Shown piece by piece: positions 25,645-36,345 of a stretch of 64,000 bases of DNA. The stretch comes from Steromphala cineraria. Its lineage: Eukaryota > Mollusca > Gastropoda > Trochida > Trochidae. The stretch covers positions 57,418,289-57,482,288 of the forward strand of contig OU744731.1 of the NCBI GenBank assembly GCA_916613615.1, read 5' to 3'. Under the pieces are notes generated by a model. That model was not told the origin of the DNA, searched no databases, and saw only the letters and a program-made list of their open reading frames with translations. Made by a program: the position numbers and the translations under genes. How positions within the stretch are numbered: the first letter of the stretch is position 1; every line of letters begins with the position of its first letter.

Positions 25645-27000
25645 ATTTGACCTTTTGCATATTGTATACTGTACATATCCATGTTTTGCTATATGGTATA
25701 AGCTAGGATATCAAGTCAGTGTGTGAGAGATTTTAGACCTTGTGCATATTGTATACTGTACATATCCTTGTTTTACTATATGGTACAAGCTAGAATATCA
25801 AGTCAGTGTGTGAGAGATATTTGACCTTTTGCATATTGCATACTGTACATATCCTTGTTTTGCTATATGGTATAAGCTAGGATATCACGTCAGTGTTTGA
25901 GAGATATTTGACCTTTTGCATATTGTATACTGTACATATCCTTGTTTTGCTATATGGTATAAGCTAGCATATCACGTCAGTGTGTGAGAGATATTTTATC
26001 TTTTGCATATTGCATACTGTACATATCCTTGTTTTGTTATATGGTATAAGCTAGGGTATCACGTCAGTGTTTGAGAGATATTTGACCTTTTGCATATTGT
26101 ATACTGTACATATCCTTGTTTTGCTATATGGTATAAGCTAGAATATCAAGTCAGTGTGATATAGATATTTGACCTTTTGCATATTGCATTCTGTACATAT
26201 CCTTGTTTTGCTGTATCATATAAAATGAATATCAAGTCAGTGTGTGAGAGATATTTGACCTTTCGCATATTGTATACTGTACATATCCTTGTTTTGCTAT
26301 ATGGTATAAGCTAGGATATCACGTCAGTGTTTGAGAGATATTTGACCTTTTGCATATTGTATACTGTACATATCCTTGTTTTGCTATATGGTATAAGCTA
26401 GCATATCACGTCAGTGTGTGAGAGATATTTGACCTTTTGCATATTGTATACTGTACATATCCTTGTTTTGCTATATGGTATAAGCTATCATATCACGTCA
26501 GTGTGTGAGAGATATTTGATCTTTTGCATATTGCATACTGTACATATCCTTGTTTTGCTATATGGTATAAGCTAGGATATCACGTCAGTGTTTGAGAAAT
26601 ATTTGACCTTTTGCATATTGTATACTGTACATATCCTTGTTTTGCTATATGGTATAAGCTAGCATATCACGTCAGTGTGTGAGAGATATTTTATCTTTTG
26701 CATATTGCATACTGTACATATCCTTGTTTTGTTATATGGTATAAGCTAGGGTATCACGTCAGTGTGTGAAAGATATTTGACCTTTTGCATATTGTATACT
26801 GTACATATCCTTGTTTTGCTATATGGTATAAGCTAGAATATCAAGTCAGTGTGTTAGTGATATTTGACCTTTTGCATATTGCATTCTGTACATATCCTTG
26901 TTTTGCTGTATGATATAAAATGAATATCAAGTCAGTGTGTGAGAGATATTTGACCTTTCGCATATTGTATACTGTACATATCCTTGTTTTGCTATATGGT
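25645..27000. repeat. 87-bp satellite, about 15.6 copies, with a 695-bp higher-order repeat
   Basis: The unit runs from TTTGACCTTTTGCATATTG through ACTGTACATATCCTTG and GGTATAAGCTAG to GTCAGTGTGTGAGAGATA. The GACCT landmark falls at 25649, 25736, 25823 and 25910, giving 87 bp. Diagnostic variants recur 695 bp apart: ATATTTTATC at 25991 and 26686, and GCATTCTGTAC at 26186 and 26881. Blocks of eight monomers were therefore duplicated as a unit. It is non-coding; short frames on both strands are by-products. Confidence 0.95.
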
Positions 27001-27080
27001 TCAATACTACTAATAATAAGGAATATTTGTATAGCGCTATATCCATACACAAGGTGCATGCTGAAAACTAGAATAGAGAG
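27001..27080 (+). mobile_element. SINE-like fragment (TATAGCGCTATA motif)
   Basis: Directly after the satellite, AATATTTGTATAGCGCTATA then TCCATACACAAGGTGCATGC resembles the 'TATATAGCGCT...TCCACA' segment of interspersed mollusc repeats. A similar piece occurs at 32068-32130. Only a fragment is present and its ends are undefined. Confidence 0.3.
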
Positions 27081-28358
27081 TAAGTGTGTGAAAGATTGGT
27101 TTGAGTGGCAGTAATAAAAGCAAAGCACGTTTTCAGTAAAGTTTGGTTAAAGGGAAATGATAAATTACATTTTAATAGCCGCAAGGTATTATATACTCAT
27201 TTAATATTAGCAGGAACAATTAAAGGAGAACTGTTTTGCCTCAGTCAGAATGTAATATTTTTTTCTGTTCAAATTGCTCACGAATCTTACCTCTTACTGA
27301 ACGTTATTTATATTGGTTTGATTTTCCCAAGGTAAGTTGCAAAATATTGCTAAAACTAAAACGAATACGGTAAATATATCTTCAAAAATATTGCAATTCA
27401 GTACAGTTTGAATGTAGATCTTTGATAATAGATGTTGCGTTACCATCACTTCACTCAATAATGTATCGTGGTGTGGTAGCTTTGTGCTTTTGTTACTTGG
27501 AATCTACAAGTATACCAACTGGGCTCATCATGTTCATCATGGGGTTACTCATGCTGGATAGGTCGACTAGTAGAAGCCAAACGGAATTAAAGTTGCCTTC
27601 AAAGCTGTGGTGATTCTCTCATTGTGTCTTTTTACTATCTTTGCTCTCATCCTTTCGATCCCTTTTCCATGATCTGTATGCTCCCTTGAGGTAGACAAAA
27701 TCTGTGTGATTAATAACTGACATTTAATTAAAAACACAATAAACCCATTCTAACTCAATGACTTACTTGCCCTTTTCCTTTAATGTTAGATTCTTTTTCT
27801 CCCAATTCATCAAGATTTGAGAAATCTTGATTATCGATTATATTCTTTAACATTTTGATAGAGTGAAATTATTTCTATGGTGACAGGTTCTTCTGAGTTT
27901 TCAAGATTCGATAAGATCAAAGCACCGTGTAGCATAACATTTGCAATTGAAAGTCATGTTTAAATGTCTAATGATAGATAAGAGGAAATTATCAAAGACT
28001 CATGGTCTCGGGTATCGTCTGACTGATCGTGTCAAGCATCAGCCCTGTTAACAAAAAGTTAACCTTAACTTTAAAAGTTCAGACTAAGAACTAAAAATGC
28101 AGTATCTTGAAATTTGATTATATGAATTAGATTGACAATAATTGTATGATGCTGTTATCGTTTCTGGTCTTTCTTTTTGTATTACTGTTTATAAAATTGT
28201 TCAAAATCAAAATTGGATAGGCTTAATTGTCTTTTTTGAAAGAACAATGAACTCTAGTAAAAATTAAAGACTTCAATTTCTACGTTATGAAATCACAAAG
28301 CAAGGACACTTTAACGTTGTAATTTGATAACACTGTTATAATAATATGATATAGATGA
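27081..28358. other. AT-rich non-coding stretch
   Basis: Nothing recognisable was found. The short plus-strand frames at 27105-27613 lack motifs. Confidence 0.35.
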
Positions 28359-28664
28359 GAAACTTACAACGCAAGTAAATACAACTCATACATAGGTGAA
28401 ACTTGCAGACCAATTGCTACCCGAATAAAAGAACACAAAGCTTCTGTCAACAACGTAGACATGAAATCAGCTGTTTCTGAACATTTGATAAGACACCCAA
28501 ACCACATCATTGATTGGCAACAAACCCAAATTTTGGCTACCAACATCAAAGACTGGCGCAAATGAAAGCTGATGGAAAGTATATTCATTAAACGATGCAG
28601 CCCCCAGATTAATCATGATCAAGGTGTTTTCTTACCCAACGCATGGTGCATTGATCAACAGTAG
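28359..28664 (+). pseudogene. Penelope-like element, C-terminal GIY-YIG endonuclease remnant
   Basis: The plus-strand frame reads NSYIGETCRPIATRIKEHK, then SAVSEHLIRHPNHIIDW and KDWRK, an in-frame TGA (28563-28565), then KLMESIFIKRCSPQINHDQG and a stop at 28662-28664. SYIGET-x-R-x-L/I-x-x-R-I-x-EHK is the signature of the second half of the GIY-YIG nuclease of Penelope-like retroelements. The 'RK-(stop)-KLMESIFI' context matches the conserved RxRKLxExxxI stretch with one arginine codon turned into TGA. The reverse transcriptase and the first GIY half are missing: a stop lies upstream at 28356. It is a dead, 5'-truncated copy. The 3' tail follows at 28665-28980. Confidence 0.85.
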
Positions 28665-28980
28665 TTCCAGTGCTGGCTTCCACTCACTCTATGTAATTCT
28701 ATCAGTTGTATAAACACTGTATGCCACTATGTAAACACATCTATTACACTCATTGTCAATGTCAATCAATTTTAAATACATGTATGTCCATCTGATTAAC
28801 TAGCTTCTTGTACATATATACTATATATTCTGCTTGTAACTGTCATTGTCACTTACCTGATGAAGGGGCACGGAGTTGCCTTGAAACGTCGTATGCAAAT
28901 ACAATAAAGAAGTTGTAATCCATCCTACTCTTTGTCATATTAACTACCAACTTCTATATGCCTCTTAAGAATTAGTAATA
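28665..28980 (+). mobile_element. Penelope-like element 3' region and terminus
   Basis: Non-coding sequence follows the GIY-YIG remnant and leads to the hammerhead-like core and then AATAAAGAAGTTGTAATCCA, the PLE-type end. Similar tails (A-A-N-AAAGAAGTTG-N-N-ATCC) occur at 63099 on the plus strand and at 45650 and 51360 on the minus strand, so this is a family with several truncated copies in the window. The exact outer end is not defined. Confidence 0.65.
28850..28905 (+). ncRNA. Hammerhead ribozyme-like core in the PLE terminus
   Basis: CTGATGA at 28857-28863 and GAAAC at 28883-28887 are the two invariant segments of a type I hammerhead ribozyme. They are separated by a segment that can form stem II (AGGGGCA with TGCCTT around a CGGAGT loop, with one bulge). 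GTCGTA follows directly, leaving a very short stem III as in the minimal hammerheads known from Penelope-like elements. Stem I pairing is not obvious by eye, so catalytic activity is uncertain; such motifs often act as dimers. Confidence 0.5.
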
Positions 28981-28984
28981 CAAT

Positions 28985-29690
28985 ATTTGGACTTTTAGGT
29001 TTTAACAGTTTGATTGCACAAAACAATGAGTAGGAGCAAGAAACATTCGAATGATGTCATGAGATGAGAGTAATTTAACTGAAACCATAAGACCTGCCCT
29101 TGTTAAAATACAGATCTTCAAGCAAATTGTCAGACCTTGTCTCACTAATTTGCTTTAATGTGAAATCCCATTGAGAGATCAATCAACGATATGCTATTCT
29201 TTGTATCATTCACCTTCTCATAATAATTGTGAGGTTAGTGTTCGCTAGGCTTTATTGATATTTTTATTGTGTTATTTGACAGTGTGTAATAGGTTCATAT
29301 CGTGATGCATTGGACAGCTGCTTGCTTTAAGGTTTTTAAAATTTTCATACTGTCAGAAGAAGCTTCAAATAATGGAATGCAGTAATAAGACGACAAAATT
29401 AACTGAGACCATAGAGAAATGTCATTCATCAAATGCACACCTTAAAGCAAAATGTCAGGCGTTGTTAACAGTTTTTGTGTCTAACTAATTTGCTTTGTGA
29501 AATCCGATTGAGAGCTTAATCAACAATAGGCCATTCCTTAATTTGTATCCTCCACCTTCTCACAATCATTGATCATTAATGAGGTTAACGTCAACTGGGC
29601 TTTATTGATATCCTTTAAATTCCATCTGTGTGTCACTTGATAGCGACAATGTGATGCTTTTGACAGCCGCATTCTTGTTAGCTGATTACC
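28985..29690. repeat. Tandem duplication, two diverged copies of about 340 bp
   Basis: Matching blocks recur in order at a 340-bp offset: TAACTGAxACCATA, TAATTTGCTTT (29146 and 29486), TGTGAAATCC, ATTGAGAGxTxAATCAAC, CACCTTCTCA, GAGGTTA and GGCTTTATTGATAT. Copy 1 is about 28985-29325 and copy 2 about 29326-29690. There is no coding potential. Confidence 0.65.
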
Positions 29691-29794
29691 TGTGTAGTTT
29701 TAAGGCTCCAGACAAAAATATGTCATAATGCTTTTGATGCGTATTAACAAGGAAAGATTGAATTGTGGGTTGGGACACACGACCAATAGACATA

Positions 29795-31307
29795 TACACT
29801 AAACCCCAAAAGAAACTATCCATTTTTAGAATTCAAATACATTCTTAATTTACTTTAGCTAAATGTTAAGTTTTATGGAAACAGGTCGACAAAGCGTAAC
29901 ATTTCAGTTGTTCATCTCGGAAATTAATTTGGTACGTGATTTTCATGACTTTTGTTGAAAACTGAGAAAACACGTTTTTCTTGGATCATTGTTTCGCACA
30001 TCCAATATTGAAAGTGAGTTAGCAAGCGATCAATTCACATGTGAGCCAGGTCATATAAAACAAATTTTAAAATGCCTAGACTTACCCCCAGAACAGCGCG
30101 GCAGGGCCTTGGATATGAAGGACATGGGTGCTTCAAATGTTCTTATTGCAAGAACATTCGGCTGTCATCGAAAAACCATCGCAAATTTGATGAAACGTTA
30201 TAGGGACACGGGAACAACATTAGATAGATCGCGTACAGGTAGACCACGTGTGACGTCACGTCGGGAAGACCGATACTTAAGAACTCTCCATCTCCGAAAT
30301 CGATTCCTGACAGTTGCAGAATCGTCGTCTACGGCTCTCGGGAGGGTGCTTAGTCAATCAACCGTCAGAAGGAGGTTAAGAGCAGCAGGAATTCGGGCCC
30401 GTCGACCTTATTGTGGCCCAACAGTAACACGTCAACATCGACATAACCCATTAATCAGGACAAGACGTGTACGAAGGTGGCAGTTTCGTGATTGGCGAAA
30501 TGTTATGTTCCCTGATGAAAGTAGGTTTTGTTTATACAAGCCTGATGGCAGAGCCCGCGTTTATCACCGTCAGGGTGAAATAAACGCTCCAAATTGTGTT
30601 GCAGAGGTCCAGGCACACGGTGGGGAAAGTGTGATGGTTTGGGGCGGTATCCGAGGAGAAGACAAGTCGCCATTGGTGATCGTTATGGGTAACATGACTC
30701 CGAAATGATACATTGATCAAGTTCTTCGTCCTGTTGTGTTGCCATTTCTTCAGAATCACCCGGGAACTTTGTTTCAACATGAAAACGTGCCTGCACATTC
30801 AGCAAAAGCAGTGTCAACATTCCTGGACAACAACAACGTCAACGTCTTGCTGTGGCCATCACGTTCTCCTGATCTCTCTCCAATTGAACACATGTGGGAC
30901 TGCCTAGGGAGGCGAACCAGGAATAGAGCAAACCCTCCAGTCAACCTGAGGCAGCTGGAACAAGCCCTACAGGATGAATGGGGGAACATCCCTAACGCCA
31001 CCGTCAGACGTCTCGCGACATCAATGAGACGTCGAGTGTTTGATGACTATGGACTCCATATTCTATAAATTCATTAGCATATGATCAGAAACTTTGATTT
31101 CTAAAAAATGGAAATTAACAGTTCACACCGGTGTTAATAAAACGTTTCCTTGTTGTAAGATAAACGAGTTATTGCAAAACAAATGAAGTTAGATGATGTG
31201 CAAATGATAAAGCATTAGAAAAAATGTTGTTAGGATAGAAAACCGTGTCTTGTTATTTTTCAATGAAAATTTGAATGAGTGGATAGTTTCTTTTTGGGTT
31301 TAATGTA
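29795..31307 (+). mobile_element. Tc1/mariner-type transposon, 1513 bp, TIRs and TA target duplication intact
   Basis: The left end TACACTAAACCCCAAAAGAA and the right end (reverse complement TACATTAAACCCAAAAAGAA) agree at 25 of 27 positions and continue through ACTATCC. Each end is flanked by TA (29793-29794 and 31308-31309), the Tc1/mariner target duplication. The single gene inside is a broken transposase. Intact ends mean the copy could still be mobilised in trans in principle. Confidence 0.92.
29989..31068 (+). pseudogene. Tc1-family DDE transposase, one nonsense codon
   Basis: The frame spans 359 codons plus a stop, the usual Tc1 length. Counting from the first TTG, residues about 35-75 form the paired-like helix-turn-helix (EQRGRALDMKDMGASNVLIA), followed by a GRPR motif at 84-87. 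The DDE domain has FPDESRF (Asp176), QHENVPAH (Glu265 where the second catalytic Asp is expected) and SPDLSPIEHMWD (Glu300). Thirty-four residues lie between the last two, giving the D34E spacing. Defects are a TGA at 30706-30708 (codon 240, where an Arg codon is usual before YIDQ), the Asp-to-Glu change, a small deletion around residues 155-165 and no in-frame ATG before 30115. The ancestral start was probably near 29989. The protein would be inactive. Confidence 0.93.
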
Positions 31308-31309
31308 TA

Positions 31310-34300
31310 TGAATACAAAATCTAACATTACTCTAGTAAATGAAGTCGTTGACCATAATTCATAAACAAAAACTTCAAATTACACAGGAAATGTAGAATG
31401 AAGATTCTATTGATGCCGTATGAATTGTTGAGGAAAGAGACCTAAGAGAATTTAACTGTTAAAGGTTTGATATCAGTTTTTATATTTGGAAACAGTAATC
31501 CAATGGTGACTGACAAGTTTTAATGATAGCATTAAAAGAAAACAAAAATATTGTTTTCATACAACAGACAATGTAATAAAATCTCGTTTGACGTGTTCTA
31601 AGAAAAACAATGCAATACAAAACTTTATGTTGTCTTTTAAAACATTTGTTTTATTGTTTATGACTCTATTATGATTATTGTATTTATTTTATATACTTCG
31701 CTAGAGAAGATACTATAACCCAATGCTTGTTTATATAAAATGAACCAGTAAAGTCACTTTTAAAAGCACAACACACAGTCTTATTATCTGTAGGACCTAA
31801 GGAGGTTTCAACCCAAAGCCATGTTCATCCTTACTCATCCAACATTTATGAATTTCTGTAACAAAGTGATAGTGAAAGTAATCACATATTGACAGATGTG
31901 TAGCGATGAGTAGTGGGATGTGTCTATTGCGTGTTTTCTACCATTTGACCTACACAAGAGATTACCTTCACAAATAGATTGTGGAACACAATCAGATACA
32001 TGGATGTTTATCTAAATCTGACAATTTCAGATATGGTTTATGTTCTTTGCAGTTATTTAGTACTAGTGGTATTATGTTAATATAGCGCTACCTCCACAAC
32101 ACACAGCCATCCTCAAAGAGCTCCCTGAGCACCAATAAAACTATATATAAAGAAAAAGTTATTTGTATCTGAGTTATTAACACACTGTTCCTCTACATAA
32201 CATGCAGCTGGTTTTGTGTGGAGCAACATGTTTTACCTATTATACATTTGCAGGCAGCGCAAGAGTTAAAAATCATCTTTCTAAAAACATATAAAACAGG
32301 TCTTGATAGTCAGAATTAAAAATGACATTAAAAAAGGAATGTGGAAACAATAGTTCTTAGAAATAAAAATATGTTCCATTAATGATCTTTATGTATCAGT
32401 ATGTATCATTAATGTTCATTGGAGATTTGATAAGCTTGACACCTAAACAAAATGGGGAAAAATGTCAAAGAATCATCCAAAAATATTTGTAGACAGATTT
32501 GATACAAACCTTGTTAGAACATACAGGCAAAGCTTCTAGTTGCGTATGTTTATTTTTTGAGCTAACGCCAAATATATGGACAATATAGTTGTTCTAACAA
32601 CTATTTATTTGTTCACATGCCCCAATCCTTTATGTGAAGTGTTTGTGTGCATACATTGCTACATATTCATCTACTATTATTAATAAATATATATTCATAT
32701 TCGGCAAATTAAAACACCTATTTCAGAAAATTTCACATTGTAATGTGTAGAGAGATTAAAGAGTATAGAACATGTGCACATATGAAACAAATTGTACATA
32801 TTTATGGTTTGATCTGATTGAGTATGACAATTTCTTTTAAATTGTTCCAATTCTTTGATGAAACCATGTTTAGTACAATTGGTAATACACATTCATCTTT
32901 GTAAAATAAAACATTCATTCACTGACGTGATACTAAAACAATTGAGCAATTTAACATATTGAATAAGGGCTAGTACTTTTCGAGGCAATAACACAATGAC
33001 GAAACAGCATAAATGACCTCGAGAAAAGAAATGGAATCAACGAAACACCAATTGCTGTTCTTGCTGTTATTTGCGCAGATGCTGAAGGAGTGAATAATGG
33101 ACTTGTTGAGCAGTAAGGGATATATATACAAGTTGCAATTTTCTAATCTCTGACGGGTATAAATAACATAGGGAAAAGGTCGTGAAACCATTGTGACATA
33201 AACAACAATGTGGCATTACACCAAAACCTCCTACAGAACAGTTCTCTACAGCACACACAAAAACAGCAATGTGACGTTATTGGAAATGTAGCATCTAAAA
33301 ATATCAATCAATGCCAAATATAGTGTCTTCAAACAACTATAAAGTTTCATGCAAAAACTTTTGGCAGCCATGTAAGTGTGAAAACCTTTGAATCCTTTGC
33401 TGTCAATGGCTTCTATTTTGTTTAAAAAAAGATTGCCTTGCATTTTGTAACATTCGTGATACATTTTGTAAGATTGACTAATTTTCTGAAGAAATGTGTC
33501 ACTTAAAAGATATTTGAACTCCTGATCCACAGAATAACACACCATAGAGGAGCAGGCAACTGACCCTCACTCAGACAATGTCAATTCACTGCAACAATAA
33601 TGCTTGTTGGTGGCTAAGACATAGAATGATAACGATGTGTTGGTATTTGCATAACCAGAATATTAAAATTGTTCTTTTTGTATGCTTTGGAGCCGGATAT
33701 CAACACTCTGTTCAATCTAATGAACGATAGGTTTAAGATGTGATTATATACTAAAACATCCTATTCGTCTCTATAAGACCTTTATCTTACCATGAAGACG
33801 TTTTAAAAGATAATTTCACTATATTTTTACTTTCACTACATTGTACTCTAGGTTGATGGATCATGCACCGTTTCGGGAGGAATGCGGTACATACATGTAT
33901 TTCTTTATTCGATATCATGTAATCATATAAGATGTTGTCAAGATGGTTCCAATATTGATAATAAGTGGCGATATCATATTGGACCTTATCATAATATGTC
34001 TTCATTTTCATTGCTTTTTGCGTTTTAAGAAATACATTTGACATCACTGACTTAGTACATTTAAACATAAAAACACTATATTTTGCATAAAACCGACATG
34101 AAATTTGTATATTTTATATTCTACGAACAAGGATATATCATATTATATAATTTATTAAAAAGCCTGTCTCATCAAAATGTTTTCACTGTAATCTTTATCA
34201 TAAGTCAATTTCTATGTTTAAATTTGTAAAGGTATAGGTATGAACGTAAATTTCGCTCATTGATCGTCAGTCTGTAAGTGAATTCTCCGGTTGGATATGC

Positions 34301-35599
34301 ATTTGATTTGTACATGTACGTGTTATTTGCTTGTTAATCCTATTAACAGAGTCGACTCATCTCGGTCTTCTAGCAGAGGCGTGTTTCACGGCGAGCATGT
34401 TCGATCTCTCTGGAAATAGACACATCTGGTACTATAAAATCTCCGTACATTAAGATGCATCACTGTGCATGTCGACTCAATGTTATCTGAGTCACTTAAC
34501 TTAGCGCTGATAATCAGTTTTCTCATGTTTGCGTTTGCAATGATTTGACACTGGGTCTATTTGCCATGTGCATCAGTTTGGTATACACACAGCACAGTTC
34601 TCTACAGACAGCAGTGGGTTTTCTGTGTTCTTATGGGCTAGAGGATTATTGCATCAACAGTGCAGAACGTGATAAATTCGATGCTATTACCATCAATGAT
34701 ACTGGATATTCCCTAAAAATAAAATAACAACTTTTTTCTGAAACTTTTTTTAATTTCCCGAATTTTGTACCTGTAGGTATTTTCTAGAGCTATGAACTTA
34801 ATATAAATCGTCAAAATAAATTTGACTTCATCAGGAATGCATATCTTAAGTTGATAATTTAACCCAAATTTTTTTAATAATGTATGAAGGAGTCTTATGG
34901 AGAAAATTGAATTTTATGAACACAGCTTATTCTATAAATCATCTCTACATAATATTTTTTTTTCTATACTCATAAGGTGTTTTCGAAAAATCTAATTCTG
35001 TGTAAGTTAAGAAAGAGTTTGTATATATATACTTCTGCTAAAATCGTGTCTATTGACTTGAAACAATTTCTATGACAACCAAAAAGAAAACAAAGTTTGA
35101 TAGTTTATTGAAACAACGTATGGATAATGAAATCATTGATATATTGTTTTTGACATTGTTTCTTCATATATAGATCTACGCAAAACATGGCTTAGCTGTG
35201 AAATAAACTAGAAGTTAATCTGATCAATAAATCATATGCGCTGTCCTCCTGATAACCTACTAACATATCAACTTCCTCATATATTGCAACGTTGTATGTT
35301 TTAATAATGTCCATGTGTAAGATCTGAATTGTAAATATCAAATATCAAGAGGTAACCTAAAGTAGAAATTAGATTATATAACATTTTAAAAACATGTTAT
35401 TTGTAATGAACAACAATTATAAGTATTATTGTTGTCCTTTTTCTTCTCTCACCAAGACAAGAAAGGAAACTGTTAATTGAGAAGGTACGACATTCATGCA
35501 ATAGAACATTGATCTCGAGAACAAAGAAAAGGTTTGATGCTTACACATGGACAGTAGGACGGACGCCATCAGCCTTGTATATAAACCGTTCCTTTCATG
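31310..35599. other. Long AT-rich non-coding stretch
   Basis: About 4.3 kb without a supportable gene. Two minus-strand frames (33246-33545, 99 codons; 33787-34068, 93 codons) look mildly protein-like but have no motif or clear splice sites. A short SINE-like fragment at 32068-32130 is listed separately. Confidence 0.35.
32068..32130 (+). mobile_element. SINE-like fragment (ATATAGCGCTA motif)
   Basis: TTAATATAGCGCTACCTCCA then CAACACACAGCCATCCTCAA resembles the fragment at 27001-27080 and the general mollusc 'ATATAGCGCT...TCCACAACAC' repeat. Its ends are undefined. Confidence 0.3.
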
Positions 35600-35730
35600 T
35601 GCCCTTTTCCCACAAACAGATACATCACATGTATTTTATCACTGTTTAAACAGACCAAGAGCTGAATCTTCTTCATATCTGTCGGTCAGATCAAAGGGAA
35701 AGGCTGAATCGTTTTACATATCACAATCAG
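35600..35730. repeat. Dispersed duplicate (partner at 37770-37900)
   Basis: ACCAAGAGCTGAA, followed by a diverged TCATAT/TCCATC block and CAGATCA and then a GAAT...TTTTA/GGTTGA block, is shared with 37820-37890 in the same orientation. This copy overlaps a 93-codon plus frame (35547-35828) without motifs. Confidence 0.4.
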
Positions 35731-36276
35731 TAGCTAAAATAGCGATACCCAAAACTAAACACACACTGACAATTAGTGACTCTAAACTTGTAGAGGTACA
35801 GATATCATTACATTATCGATTCGGGTAACATTTCACGCAGAAGGGTTGGTCCTTAGAGTACACTAGTTAAAATCACATAATAGAAATTACCCCTGCAAAC
35901 TTACAGGATCAACAGTAAATAAATCTTCTGATTCACTAATTTAATCTTCGTGTCCTGTTGTATCTCAAATGTTAAACTCTTCTTCGCCATAGTCACCATA
36001 TAATTTTCCTGTCCCCTTGAAACGTATTTCACATAAAGTGTTGCCCCTTATAATGTGCAGGGTTTAAGTGGTAAATTAGAACTGGGAACAGAGAGGTGTG
36101 TGTCCGGATCAAACAAACCATATAGAGTACTTTTAATACACTCCTTATTTAGATTTCAAAACTAAATAACTGTACAATAAAAAATATTTAATTTCAACAA
36201 AGATATATGTAAAAATAGGAAAATATAAAAATAAAGAGAAGACACAACAAAATGCACATCAGGTGGCATGGATCCT
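35731..36276. other. AT-rich non-coding stretch
   Basis: Nothing recognisable was seen here. Confidence 0.35.
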
Positions 36277-36345
36277 CGGTAGCTCAGAGATAGAGGCACT
36301 GCATGCATGACAATGTAGAGATACCGAATTCGACTCCTACCTTAT
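36277..36345 (+). pseudogene. tRNA-like pseudogene or SINE head
   Basis: CTCGGTAGCTCAGAGATAGA fits an internal A box, and GAATTCGACTCC about 45 bases on fits a B box (GGTTCGANTCC with changes). The T arm around TTCGACT does not pair and no acceptor stem closes, so this is not a functional tRNA. A tRNA-derived SINE 5' part is the best reading. Confidence 0.35.

Noticed and set aside
25645..27000. CRISPR-like regular repeats
   Set aside because: Units are contiguous 87-bp monomers with no unique spacers, in a eukaryotic context; it is a satellite.
33246..34068. Two minus-strand frames of 99 and 93 codons
   Set aside because: Mildly protein-like but with no motif, no convincing splice sites and AT-driven composition; could not be distinguished from chance.
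36277..36345. Functional tRNA gene
   Set aside because: A- and B-box-like motifs are present but the T arm and acceptor stem do not pair.
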